This document shows, piece by piece, positions 42,347-50,939 of a stretch of DNA of 64,000 nt. The notes below the pieces were generated by a model. It was not told the origin of the DNA and did not search any database. It saw only the letters and a list, made by a program, of their open reading frames with translations. A program made the position numbers and the translations under genes. Position 1 is the stretch's first letter; each line of letters starts with the position of its first letter. The DNA is from an uncultured Muribaculaceae bacterium (GTDB lineage Bacteria > Bacteroidota > Bacteroidia > Bacteroidales > Muribaculaceae): contig CAJUKE010000003.1 of assembly GCA_910587075.1 (NCBI GenBank), positions 1 to 64,000 of the forward strand. The letters run 5' to 3'.

Positions 42347-42898
42347 ATGAAGTTCGCAAGGATTATTCCTGATTACGACCATTTATGGGCTGTAAAGTCT
42401 CCTGAAGAGGAAGTTGATGAGCTGACCCTATTGTTCCGAAAGTGGAACAATGCTGAGTACCTGCTTGATTTCTTTATGGAGAATTTTGATGACCTCAAGA
42501 GTTTCTTCAAAATTGAACGTATCGACCAAGCCGTTGAAGACACTTTTGAAGATGCGGAGGCTCTTGAAGAATTGGTCCTGGATTTCCCTTATACCGAGCA
42601 CCTTGATGAGCTGTTCAAACCGTTGGATATCACCGATACCCGAATGTCGGAATTAACGAGGGAGAAAGCTCGAAATTGGGATAGAAACCGTCACGCGAGT
42701 TGGCTTCGGATCTATGCTATAAGATTGGAACCGAATGTATACGTCGTTACGGGAGGAGCGATTAAATTGAGCCGAACTATGCAGGATCGAAAGCACACCG
42801 CACTCGAACTCGACAAATTAAACCGCTGCAAGTCTTTCTTGAAAGCCAATGGCGTTTTCGACCAAGACAGTTTTGTGGAACTCACTAATGAAGAATAA
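42347..42898 (+). CDS. Toxin-like partner protein of a putative toxin-antitoxin pair
   Basis: This 183-residue protein is acidic in the first half (PEEEVDELTLLFRKWNNAEY, EDTFEDAEALEELVLDFPYT). Its basic, RelE/HigB-reminiscent C-terminal half contains ASWLRIYAIRLEPNVYVVTG, GAIKLSRTMQDRKHTALELD and KLNRCKSF. I do not see a full match to a named toxin family. The identification rests on the position directly before a small XRE protein, the overlap or near overlap of the two genes, and the palindrome at the promoter. Base composition is clearly lower in GC than that of the neighbours, as for acquired DNA. In HigBA-type modules the toxin gene also comes first. Confidence in the pair is good; confidence in toxicity is moderate. 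Confidence 0.65.
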   Translation: MKFARIIPDYDHLWAVKSPEEEVDELTLLFRKWNNAEYLLDFFMENFDDLKSFFKIERIDQAVEDTFEDAEALEELVLDFPYTEHLDELFKPLDITDTRMSELTREKARNWDRNRHASWLRIYAIRLEPNVYVVTGGAIKLSRTMQDRKHTALELDKLNRCKSFLKANGVFDQDSFVELTNEE

Positions 42899-42899
42899 T

Positions 42900-43199
42900 A
42901 TGGCAGGCAAAGCAATCTCATTTTTAGAAGCACACAAGAGTGACACACCTTCGCGCTTTGTGGAAGAGGCTGCATGGCGCAAAGAAAACGCGAGTTGGCT
43001 TCGTTGGTCGCGTCAACTTGCCGTAACCCTCATCGGTTATATGCAGGATCATGGTATGAAGCGTGCCGATCTCGCTTCGAAGTTGGGAGTTACTCCTCAA
43101 TATGTTAGCAAACTGCTTTCGGGTACTGAAAATCTCAGTTTCAAAAGTATAGCCAATATTGAGGATAAGTTGGGTATTTCCTGTTTGGTAATATCTTGA
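42900..43199 (+). CDS. XRE-family antitoxin-like regulator
   Basis: This 99-residue protein from the ATG at 42900 (or 103 residues from an ATG at 42888 inside the preceding gene) carries a C-terminal helix-turn-helix (MKRADLASKLGVTPQYVSKL, LSGTENLSFKSIANIEDKLG). The N-terminal part (AISFLEAHKSDTPSRFVEEA) could contact the partner protein. The two genes are thus overlapping or separated by 1 bp and must be co-expressed. It probably binds the AACCTATAGGTT site at the promoter. The pair is flanked by ~70-bp direct repeats. An alternative reading is a two-gene regulatory unit without toxicity. Confidence 0.8.
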   Translation: MAGKAISFLEAHKSDTPSRFVEEAAWRKENASWLRWSRQLAVTLIGYMQDHGMKRADLASKLGVTPQYVSKLLSGTENLSFKSIANIEDKLGISCLVIS

Positions 43200-43260
43200 T
43201 TGTCATTTGACAATAGTAGACGTACGATAAAGCCAGGCAACAACTAACCATACACATGTA

Positions 43261-43332
43261 TCACCCCCCTCAGCCGCTGACCGGCTGAGGGGGGTGATGC
43301 GTTCTGTGGGCGTTACAGGTCGTCGTAGGCGG
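43261..43332 (-). repeat. Metallopeptidase 3' end plus terminator (right direct repeat)
   Basis: This is the functional copy: the last metallopeptidase codons (Ala-Tyr-Asp-Asp-Leu-TAA) and a strong hairpin of CCCCCCTCAGCC and GGCTGAGGGGGG. It repeats 42197-42265 in the same orientation; the 995 bp between the copies hold the toxin-antitoxin-like pair. Confidence 0.85.
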
Positions 43333-44179
43333 GGGTGAAGGTGTCGCCCTGGAGCGGGTCGCCGGTGCGTATTCCCTTCGATAGCCAGGCCATTCGTTGC
43401 GAGGAGCGTCCGTGGTTGAAGGAGTCGGGCACCTCGCGTCCGGTGGCTTTCTTCTGCAGGTAGTCGTCGCCGATTTTCGAGGCGGCGTTGATGGCGTTCT
43501 CCACGTCGCCCGGCTCGATGGAGTTGAACATGGCGTTGTCGCGGTTGGCCCATACCCCGGCGTAGTAGTCGGCCTGGAGCTCCAGGCGCACGCTTATGCG
43601 GTTGGCCTCCTTTTCCGACACGCGGTTCATAAGGTCGTGGGCCTGCCCGAGGGTGCCGAGCAGGTACTGGACGTGGTGCCCGACCTCGTGGGCTATGACG
43701 TAGGCGTAGGCGAAGTCGCCGCCGGCGCCGATTGACTGCTGCATCTGCTTGAAGAAATCAAGGTCGAGGTACACGGTCTGGTCGGCCGAGCAGTAGAACG
43801 GGCCTGTCTGCGATGTCGCGTGGCCGCACCCCGACTGCACAGCGCCGGAGTAGAGCACCATCTTGGGGCATTCGTATTCGCCCCATCCCTGGCGGCGGAA
43901 CTCCTCGGTCCACACGTCCTCGGTGCCGGCGAGCACTTTCGACGCGAGGTCGGCCAGGCGTTCGTCCTCGGCGTCGGGCTGGTAGTTTTCGGTGTAGAGT
44001 CCCTGCGACTGCTGCCCGATGACGTTCTGGAGCACGTCGCCCACGCCGCCACCTTTCATAAGAGTCACCACGGCCACCACTATCAATCCGATAATGCCGC
44101 CACCGATACCCGCCGTGCGCCCGGAAATACCGCGCCGGTCGTTAACGTTGTTGCTGTTCCTTCGTCCGTCAAGCCTCAT
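43313..44179 (-). CDS. YpfJ-type neutral zinc metallopeptidase
   Basis: This 288-residue membrane-anchored peptidase has one hydrophobic segment near the N-terminus (TAGIGGGIIGLIVVAVVTLM). The zinc motif HEVGHHVQ provides His164, Glu165 and His168. Other family landmarks are FYCSADQTVYLDLDFF and RLELQADYYAGVWA, which holds the third ligand and stabilising acid, then NHGRSSQRMAWLSKG. Length is typical. Substrates of this family are unknown. Its 3' end and terminator are the right-hand direct repeat around the toxin-antitoxin-like pair, so the gene end may have been replaced when that DNA arrived. The mutS2 stop lies 98 bp upstream of its start, on the same strand. Confidence 0.93.
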   Translation of the reverse strand: MRLDGRRNSNNVNDRRGISGRTAGIGGGIIGLIVVAVVTLMKGGGVGDVLQNVIGQQSQGLYTENYQPDAEDERLADLASKVLAGTEDVWTEEFRRQGWGEYECPKMVLYSGAVQSGCGHATSQTGPFYCSADQTVYLDLDFFKQMQQSIGAGGDFAYAYVIAHEVGHHVQYLLGTLGQAHDLMNRVSEKEANRISVRLELQADYYAGVWANRDNAMFNSIEPGDVENAINAASKIGDDYLQKKATGREVPDSFNHGRSSQRMAWLSKGIRTGDPLQGDTFTPAYDDL

Positions 44180-44277
44180 AGTCAGGTATGTTAATGTATA
44201 TATAGTTACAAACTATCTGCTCCGCGGGTTCACGGAACCCGTGGATAAAAGCTGGGGCGCGATGTTGGCGTCGCGGG

Positions 44278-46719
44278 CTATCGGAGGGTGACGATGGTGA
44301 TGCCGGCTCCGCCGAACTGAACGTGCTCGTCGCGGTAGGAGGCCACGGAGGGGATGGTGTCGAGATACTGGCGTATGGCCTGGCGGAGCGCCCCGGTGCC
44401 GGTGCCGTGGAGTATGCGCACCTCGTCCTGTGAGAACTGAGTAGCGTCGTCGATGAAGTAGGTCACGGCCTGGATAGCCTCGTCGGCCCTCATGCCGCGC
44501 ACGTCGATTTCGCGTTTGAAGCTGAGTTGCTTCTCGCGCATGGCGTCGGTGGTCGCGCTGCTCACGAATGAGGCGCTCTTCGCCCCCGACGACGGTTTCG
44601 ACAGCGTGCGCTTCAAACGGCTGAGGGCGACCTGCGTTTTCAGCATTCCGAAGGCCACTGTGGCCTGCTTGCCCGATATTTCGAGAATGGTGCCAGGTTG
44701 CCCCTGCCCGTCTAGTTTCACGTTGTCGTTCACGGCCAACGGGGCCTCGGATTCCTGGCGGACCGCTCTCTCGGGTCTCTTTTTCGGCGCTTTTTTCAGC
44801 AGCGGGTTGGCGCTCTGTTTTTCGGCGAGCAGCTCCTTCTTCTCCTGTTCGAGGCGGCGTCGTGCCTGGAGGGTGCGCTCGCGTTCGGCCTGGCTCTCGC
44901 GGATCTCGCGCACAGCCCGCTCAATGGTCGCGTTGCTGCCGTCGAGTATCTTTTTGGCCTCCTCCTTGGCTTCGGCGAGGATTTCGCGGCGTTTGGAGCG
45001 GAGGGTGTCGGCGTCCTCTTCGTAGCGGGCGAGGGTCTGCTCGATTTTCTTCTCCTTCTGGCGTATTGCCAGGCGCTTGTTCTCCCAGTAACGTTTGTCG
45101 CGGGCTATGTCGAGCAGGTAGCGGTCCATGTTTATGTAGTCGCTCCCCACGATCTCCTGTGCGTCGGCGATGATGTTGGCCGGGAGCCCGGTCTTGCGGG
45201 CTATCTCCAGGGCGAACGAGCTGCCCGCGTTCCCGATCGAGAGGCGGAACAGGGGCTGCATCTGCTGGCGGTCGTAGAGCATCGAGCCGTTCACGAGCCC
45301 CTCGGTCTCCTCGGCCAGATGCTTGAGGTTCTGGTAGTGGGTGGTAATCACGCCCCACATACGCTTGTTGTTGAACTCCTTGAGGATAGCCTGCGCTATG
45401 GCTCCGCCGATCTGCGGCTCGGTGCCTCCGCCGAACTCGTCGATGAGTATGAGCGACGAGGCCCTTCCGTTTGATAGGAAGTGCTTCATATTGCGCAGGT
45501 GCGAGGAGTAGGTCGAGAGGTCGTCCTCGATCGACTGGTCGTCGCCGATGTCGATAAATATGTCGTCGAAAATCCCTATGTGGCTGTTTTCGTAGAGTGT
45601 CGGCAGCAGGCCGCACTGGGCCATATACTGCACGATGCCGACCGTTTTGAGGCACACCGACTTACCTCCGGCGTTCGGGCCGGAGATAATGAGTAGCCGT
45701 CGCTCGGGGGTGAGGGTGATGTCGAGCGGCACGATATCCTTACCCTGGCGGCGGAGCGATTCGAGGAGCACCGGGTGGGTGGCGTGGTACCATTCCAGCT
45801 CCCGTCCGTCGGCCATCGACGGCATGCGGGCGTCGACCTCGGAGGCGTACCTCGCTTTGGCGTGGATGAAATCGAGCCGCCCCATTACCGCCGCCGATTC
45901 GAGCATCTCCGGGATGAACGGGCGGAGCCGGGCGGTGAGTTCGCCAAGGATGCGCGCTATCTCGCGGCGCTCCTCCATCTCCAGCTCGCGGGCGCGGTTG
46001 TTGACCTCCACCACCTCGGCAGGCTCTATGAAGAAGGTTTTTCCCGAGGCCGACTCGTCGTGGACTATGCCGTTGATTTTGCGTTTGTTCATCGGCGACA
46101 CGGGGAGCACCAGGCGCCCGTCGCGCACCGAGGGCGAGGCGTCGGCCTCCAGGTATCCGTCGGCCACGGCGCGGGCCATCACCCTGCGCATTATCGAGTT
46201 TACCGCCCCCGATATGCGGCTCAGTTCGGAGCGCACGCGGGCCAGTTCGGGCGAGGCGTTGTCGCGGATATTGCCGTTCTGGTCGATAACGCGGTCGATT
46301 TCGCGGGTAACCTCCGGGAAGGAGGCGAGGGTCTCAGCCTCGGAGCAGAGCACGGGATAGGGGGTACGCCCCTCGTCGTCGCGCGAGTGGCTTAGGAAGG
46401 AGCTGACGTCGGCAAAAGTCTGGAGCGTGCGGCGCAGTTGGCGCAGCTCCTCGACCGACACCGCCGAGCCCTCAACGCGGGCGCGTTTCAGCACCGGCGT
46501 GACGTCCGACAGCCCCCCGAGGGGGAACCCTTCGTCGGAACCGATTGCCGCCATCATCTCCGCGACACCGAGGAGCGCCCGCTCCACGGCCCGGAAATCG
46601 GTCATAAACGCCATTGCCTCAACCTCTTCCCGCCCAAGCGGGGAGGCACACAGAGCCGCGAGCCGCTTACGCACGGCCTCGAACCCAATTTTCCTTTCAA
46701 AACTGTCGGGGTAAATCAA
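44278..46719 (-). CDS. mutS2: MutS2 DNA/ribosome-acting ATPase with Smr domain
   Basis: The protein has 813 residues. Core helices are followed by the MutS ATPase with Walker A GPNAGGKS (347-354) and the Walker B region LILIDEFGGGTEP. A long coiled coil (about 520-640) follows, then a small KOW-like region and a C-terminal Smr nuclease domain (IDVRGMRADEAIQAVTYF, VRILHGTGTGALR). MutS2 proteins suppress recombination and, in some bacteria, resolve collided ribosomes. The start is a TTG: the family N-terminus MIYP aligns with it and a stop codon lies 9 bp upstream. The promoter is just upstream. Confidence 0.96.
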   Translation of the reverse strand: MIYPDSFERKIGFEAVRKRLAALCASPLGREEVEAMAFMTDFRAVERALLGVAEMMAAIGSDEGFPLGGLSDVTPVLKRARVEGSAVSVEELRQLRRTLQTFADVSSFLSHSRDDEGRTPYPVLCSEAETLASFPEVTREIDRVIDQNGNIRDNASPELARVRSELSRISGAVNSIMRRVMARAVADGYLEADASPSVRDGRLVLPVSPMNKRKINGIVHDESASGKTFFIEPAEVVEVNNRARELEMEERREIARILGELTARLRPFIPEMLESAAVMGRLDFIHAKARYASEVDARMPSMADGRELEWYHATHPVLLESLRRQGKDIVPLDITLTPERRLLIISGPNAGGKSVCLKTVGIVQYMAQCGLLPTLYENSHIGIFDDIFIDIGDDQSIEDDLSTYSSHLRNMKHFLSNGRASSLILIDEFGGGTEPQIGGAIAQAILKEFNNKRMWGVITTHYQNLKHLAEETEGLVNGSMLYDRQQMQPLFRLSIGNAGSSFALEIARKTGLPANIIADAQEIVGSDYINMDRYLLDIARDKRYWENKRLAIRQKEKKIEQTLARYEEDADTLRSKRREILAEAKEEAKKILDGSNATIERAVREIRESQAERERTLQARRRLEQEKKELLAEKQSANPLLKKAPKKRPERAVRQESEAPLAVNDNVKLDGQGQPGTILEISGKQATVAFGMLKTQVALSRLKRTLSKPSSGAKSASFVSSATTDAMREKQLSFKREIDVRGMRADEAIQAVTYFIDDATQFSQDEVRILHGTGTGALRQAIRQYLDTIPSVASYRDEHVQFGGAGITIVTLR

Positions 46720-46746
46720 AATCGCCTAATTAGCTGTTGTCTCCCG

Positions 46747-46777
46747 CGAAATTACGCAATTTTCCCCAATCGGCCAA
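46747..46777 (-). promoter_or_regulatory. Promoter of mutS2
   Basis: On the minus strand TTG (46775-46777), 20 bp, TAATTTCG (46747-46754). The predicted leader is about 20 bases before the TTG start codon. Confidence 0.6.
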
Positions 46778-46881
46778 TCCGCCACCGAAAAGGCTGAACC
46801 CATTAACGAGTAAATTCTGCGGGTATTCAAAACGCTAAACAGGTTAATGCGTTTGGAATCCCCACAAGTGATAATTGTTGA

Positions 46882-48612
46882 TTATTTATTCGAGTGGTAT
46901 TTATATGTTTTTGTTCCAGATTTGATTATATAGAGGCCATGAGGAAGAGAATTTAAGCTCTCCGTAGTAACATTATTCGCTATCATCACACCTTGCAAAT
47001 TATACACTGATAATCTTGGGCTCATTTTATTATCAAATATATCTTCAGTAGATGCTGAATCTTCAAAATGCACACATAACATCGTGTGAGATGACAAGCT
47101 GCCAAATAAAAGATGGTTATCTATTGGTATCGGTTGAGGTTGATTATTTATAAAAATGTTAGATACATGGTACCTTTCATTTGGAATTAATTCAATTTCC
47201 ACATTGCTTCCTGAAAGCACTTCGAATGCTTGATAGCCTGAATATGAGATTCCGAATTTTTGCTTAATCTCCACATCGTTATATTTAACGCATCCATTCT
47301 CTCCTACACTAATAGAAAGTGTGTTATATACATCCAAGACCTCTTTTATGTCTTTAAATGCTCTCCAACCTTCTGCTTCCCAATATGCCTGCGCACTACC
47401 CTTGGGCACATACAGTGTGCCATTTGAAATATTAGTTTGGTTTATAAATGAGTTCGGGTATTTAATTACAGGTGGATTAATGGCGTAACAATGCATATCT
47501 GTAAGGTTTCCGCATTTGTAAATATCCGCATTGAATTTTTCAATGGACGATGGAATAGAGAGTGATGTCATAGCAAAATCATCCCATCCTCCAGTTAAAC
47601 AACTGTAATCGATTTCTGTCGTTCCTGGTGGGATGGCAAGTTCTTCTAATTTATCGCAATGAAGGGTTCCCCCATTGGATATGACAGTACAATATTTGGG
47701 AAATCTCAATTTCGCAATATTTTTGCACCATCTAAAAGAATTTTGTGGTAAAATGTTATTGTCCTCAGTATAGTTATATACATTTTCCCAACCATTAAGA
47801 TACCAGGGGCCTCCTGATACAAAAATAGCTTCTTTTAAATCTAAAATTCGTAATTTCCCGTTAGTTGGTTTATTATTGCAATCTGTTCCCGCCATATCTC
47901 TAAGTAGTCTAAGGCCTGCACCATTTAGTAAACCGATTAACGTTAAATTTTCAATTGCATATTTATTTGATTCAGTAATGTAGTTTCCTAACGTCCCAGC
48001 TTCTCTAAGATTTATGGTGAGAGTGTTGCTGGAATCCCAATTATCGTAGGGGAATATTGCACTCTCCGAATTCAATTCACTTCTTACGCGAACAGTACAG
48101 ATTGCGGAGTTTGTTCCAAGGTTAGATTTCACATATACCTGTGTTGTCCCTTCAGACTTTGCGGTCACCTCTCCATTCTTGGAAACTGAAATTACGGCAT
48201 TGTCATAACCGGTAAATTGGATAGATGGATTGATGTGTGTCGCATTGCTAAAACTCCAAGTCAGTTGTACTGATTCACCTACTTTTAAAATTTTGTTTGT
48301 TGGTGAAACAGAAATCTTAGTATCAGCGCATGTAAATGTCCACCTGCGTGTACGATTATAAGTGGTAGACCCTATTTGATCCTTATAGGAGCATGTGACA
48401 GTGGCTGTACCACCAAAATAAGCTTGCGCTGTGACGTGGCATAAAAAGCCAATAGAGGATAGATGGAGTGTGGGATTGTCGGTTGTCCAAATAGGCCCAT
48501 ATTCACCAGTAGTTGGTTCGAATGTGATGTCTGTTGTCTGCCCTGGATAAATCATCCCAGCCTGAGCTGCTGAAATGAACAGAGAGAACAGAAAAGGTAA
48601 AAAACCTTTCAT
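46882..48612 (-). CDS. Secreted BspA-like leucine-rich-repeat protein with Ig-like domain and secretion tail
   Basis: This 576-residue protein has a signal peptide (MKGFLPFLFSLFISAAQA) and a bacterial Ig-like/BIG2 region (ILKVGESVQLTWSF, VSKNGEVTAKSEGTTQVYVK). LRR_5/BspA-type repeats follow (about 190-420: CDKLEELAIPPGTTEIDYSC, TSLSIPSSIEKFNADIYKCG), then a YVPKGSAQAYWEAEGW cap. The tail SVYNLQGVMIANN...LPHGLYIIKSG resembles type IX secretion tails. Base composition is much more AT-rich than that of every neighbour, which points to recent acquisition. It is a single gene with a ~250-base leader that can fold extensively. Such proteins often act in adhesion; no substrate or partner can be named. 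Confidence 0.85.
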   Translation of the reverse strand: MKGFLPFLFSLFISAAQAGMIYPGQTTDITFEPTTGEYGPIWTTDNPTLHLSSIGFLCHVTAQAYFGGTATVTCSYKDQIGSTTYNRTRRWTFTCADTKISVSPTNKILKVGESVQLTWSFSNATHINPSIQFTGYDNAVISVSKNGEVTAKSEGTTQVYVKSNLGTNSAICTVRVRSELNSESAIFPYDNWDSSNTLTINLREAGTLGNYITESNKYAIENLTLIGLLNGAGLRLLRDMAGTDCNNKPTNGKLRILDLKEAIFVSGGPWYLNGWENVYNYTEDNNILPQNSFRWCKNIAKLRFPKYCTVISNGGTLHCDKLEELAIPPGTTEIDYSCLTGGWDDFAMTSLSIPSSIEKFNADIYKCGNLTDMHCYAINPPVIKYPNSFINQTNISNGTLYVPKGSAQAYWEAEGWRAFKDIKEVLDVYNTLSISVGENGCVKYNDVEIKQKFGISYSGYQAFEVLSGSNVEIELIPNERYHVSNIFINNQPQPIPIDNHLLFGSLSSHTMLCVHFEDSASTEDIFDNKMSPRLSVYNLQGVMIANNVTTESLNSLPHGLYIIKSGTKTYKYHSNK

Positions 48613-48685
48613 ATAAGTTATTTTCCCTTATGGCTCATTCGGGCTTTGTGGTTACAAGAGCGTGAGCCAACTTCATCACATCTCC

Positions 48686-48801
48686 GAAAGAAGGTCCTGA
48701 GAAAACCCTGAATGCGAGATATGAAGCAGCAGCCCACGCTATAGCGTGAGAACCGCTTTGTTATCTCTTGCATTCATTGAAAATTTCTCAGGTTTTCTTT
48801 C
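48686..48801 (-). other. Long imperfect hairpin in the leader of the LRR gene (possible structured RNA)
   Basis: The arm at 48686-48721 (GAAAGAAGGTCCTGAGAAAA, then CCCTGAATGCGAGATA) is complementary to 48762-48801 (TATCTCTTGCATTCATTG, then CTCAGGTTTTCTTTC) with small bulges. The loop contains a perfect inner hairpin CACGCTATAGCGTG (48735-48748). The element lies between the promoter and the start codon, in an otherwise gene-free stretch of ~530 bp. I do not recognise a known riboswitch. Confidence 0.6.
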
Positions 48802-48866
48802 GCAAGATAAGCAAAACGCTCTCCTTTAATTCGTAAATCTTGAATAAAGCATTGTCTATTCAGTCA

Positions 48867-48898
48867 CAAAGTTAGCTAAAAAATATGGCCACAACAAA
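48867..48898 (-). promoter_or_regulatory. Promoter of the LRR protein gene
   Basis: On the minus strand TTTG (48895-48898), 20 bp, TAACTTTG (48867-48874): an exact consensus match. It implies a leader of about 250 bases. On the plus strand a weaker TAACTTTA (48931-48938) could serve porQ, but its TTTG is only 16 bp upstream. Confidence 0.75.
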
Positions 48899-49144
48899 TA
48901 AAAATATTATTTTGACTACAAGATACTTGTTAACTTTACGTGTTAAAACGCATCATAGATTCTACGAAGGGGATAAAAAGCGGGGGGCGGATATAATAAG
49001 CGGGGCGGGATTACGTTTTTAATATGAGTCGGTTTGATGCCGACCGTCGGGACGCTGTGTAAAAATGCACTATGCGGTTTCCAAGAGTCAGAAACAGACT
49101 TAGAGCTTGTTGTTGCAAACTCATAAATACTTGTCCGAAATTTG

Positions 49145-50218
49145 ATGATTTTGAGATATTTGGGGCGCGTGGGCGCCTTTCTGCGGCGTAAGAAGGCCGC
49201 GACGCTTTGCCGCGCCGCGGCTTTGGCGGTTGTGGCCTCGGCGGCCCCGGCGGCTTCGGCGCAGTTGGGCTCTACGGCCTATAACTATCTCGATGTCACG
49301 TCGTCGGCCAGGATTTACGGCCTGGGCGGGGTGAATATCACCGCCGTCGAGGACGAGCTGTCGGTAACCGACCAGAACCCGGCGCTTTTGGGCCCGGAGA
49401 TGGACAACCAGGTGCTTTTCGACTATATGCGCTACGTCGGCGAGTCGAATTTCGCCGGGGCGCGCTACGCGAAGGCCATCGGCGAGCGGGGCGCGTGGGG
49501 TGTAGGGCTACGTTATTTCGGCTATGGCGAAATCAAGGCTGCCGACGAGACGGGCGTGATCACCGGCACTTTCTCCCCGAAGGATATAAACTTCTCGGGC
49601 TCTTTCTCCTACGACATCACCGACCGCATACGCGGCGGCATCACCGTGAAGTTTCTTTACAGCGCCTACGAGCAGTACTCGGCAATGGCCGTGGCGGCTG
49701 ACCTGGGCCTGAACTACTATGACCCTGACCACGATTTCTCGGCCTCGATTGTCGGGGCGAATCTCGGCGGCCAGGTAAAGCGCTTCAACGAGCAGAACGA
49801 CCGCCTCCCGATGGACCTCCGCATCGGTCTCGCCAAAGGGTTCTCCGGCATACCGCTCCGCATTTCGGTGACGGCCTGGAACCTCACCAAGTGGCACCTG
49901 CCATACTGGGAGAGCGGCGACGGCACCTCCTCGGAGCCGTTCAAGAAGAAAGACTCGTTTACCTCCAACCTGTTCCGCCATCTGGTTTTCGGCCTGGACT
50001 TCGCTCCGAGCGACCGCTTTTTCGTGGCGCTCGGCTACAACTATAAGACCCGCACCGATATGTCGACCTACAAGCGCTCCTTCCTCAGCGGTTTCTCGCT
50101 CGGGGCGGGGCTCAACCTGCGCAAGGTTAGTCTCGCGGTGGCGCTGGCCCAGCCGCATACCGGGGCTACAACGTTTATGTTCAACCTGAATCTCAATTTG
50201 CAGGACCTTCTGCATTGA
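49145..50218 (+). CDS. porQ: PorQ-type outer-membrane protein of the type IX secretion family
   Basis: This 357-residue outer-membrane beta-barrel protein has a long signal region (about 1-40) and then the family opening GSTAYNYLDVTSSARIYGLGGVN. The repeated amphipathic strands end in NLNLQDLLH. PorQ belongs to the type IX secretion apparatus, where it works with the attachment complex, but homologues also persist in Bacteroidales without a complete system. The gene order porQ-cmk-ispH is conserved in the group and supports the call. I took the ATG at 49145; a TTG directly before it is also open. The stop codon lies 11 bp before the cmk start. Confidence 0.87.
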   Translation: MILRYLGRVGAFLRRKKAATLCRAAALAVVASAAPAASAQLGSTAYNYLDVTSSARIYGLGGVNITAVEDELSVTDQNPALLGPEMDNQVLFDYMRYVGESNFAGARYAKAIGERGAWGVGLRYFGYGEIKAADETGVITGTFSPKDINFSGSFSYDITDRIRGGITVKFLYSAYEQYSAMAVAADLGLNYYDPDHDFSASIVGANLGGQVKRFNEQNDRLPMDLRIGLAKGFSGIPLRISVTAWNLTKWHLPYWESGDGTSSEPFKKKDSFTSNLFRHLVFGLDFAPSDRFFVALGYNYKTRTDMSTYKRSFLSGFSLGAGLNLRKVSLAVALAQPHTGATTFMFNLNLNLQDLLH

Positions 50219-50229
50219 TATATCACATT

Positions 50230-50937
50230 ATGACTGAGAATAAGAAAATCATAATCGCCATCGACGGCTTCTCCTCCTCCGGCAAAAGCACCATGGCGAA
50301 GGCATTGGCGCGCCGTATCGGCTACCGCTATGTCGATACCGGGGCTATGTACCGCGCTGTGACGCTTTTCGCTATGCGCACGGGGCTGATCGCTCCCGAC
50401 GGCACCGTTGACGCCGAGGCGCTCGCCGCGCGTCTCCCAGAAATCGCAATCTCGTTCGCGCTGATGCCCGACGGCTCGCAGCACACCCTGCTCAACGGGG
50501 AGGATGTCGAGGCTGAGATCCGCGGCATGGAGGTGTCGAACCGCGTGTCGCCCGTGTCGGCCATCGCCGCCGTGCGCCGCGACCTCGTCGCGAAGCAGCA
50601 GGCCTTCGGCCGCGAGCGCGGCATAGTGATGGACGGCCGCGACATCGGCACCACCGTGTTTCCCGACGCCGAGCTTAAAATCTTCCTCGACGCCCCGGCC
50701 GAGTGCCGCGCCGAGCGCCGCGTGAAGGAACTCCGCGCCAAGGGCCAGGAGGTGAGCTACGACGAAGTGGTCGCCAACGTGAAGTCGCGCGACCATATCG
50801 ACCAGACCCGCGAGGAGAGCCCGCTGCGCCGTGCCGCCGACGCCATCGGCCTCGACAACTCCTCCATGACCATCGAGGAGCAGGACGCCTGGCTTATGGA
50901 GCGCTTCAACGAGGCTGTAAACCAAGCCGGGGCCTGA
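50230..50937 (+). CDS. cmk: Cytidylate kinase
   Basis: Cmk phosphorylates CMP and dCMP in the cytoplasm. The 235-residue protein has the P-loop GFSSSGKS (13-20), the NMP-binding segment YRYVDTGAMYRAVTLFA, the RGMEVSNRVSPVSAI region and GIVMDGRDIGTTVFPDAELK. A C-terminal SSMTIEEQ motif completes it. The ATG at 50230 gives the normal N-terminus; upstream in-frame codons are TTG within the porQ stop. Its stop is 2 bp before the ispH start, so the two genes are translationally close. Confidence 0.96.
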   Translation: MTENKKIIIAIDGFSSSGKSTMAKALARRIGYRYVDTGAMYRAVTLFAMRTGLIAPDGTVDAEALAARLPEIAISFALMPDGSQHTLLNGEDVEAEIRGMEVSNRVSPVSAIAAVRRDLVAKQQAFGRERGIVMDGRDIGTTVFPDAELKIFLDAPAECRAERRVKELRAKGQEVSYDEVVANVKSRDHIDQTREESPLRRAADAIGLDNSSMTIEEQDAWLMERFNEAVNQAGA

Positions 50938-50939
50938 CC

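Noticed and set aside
43313..46719. Metallopeptidase, MutS2 and the toxin-antitoxin-like pair as a defence island
   Set aside because: The metallopeptidase and MutS2 are ordinary chromosomal genes of wide distribution. No nuclease, helicase or signalling defence gene is near.
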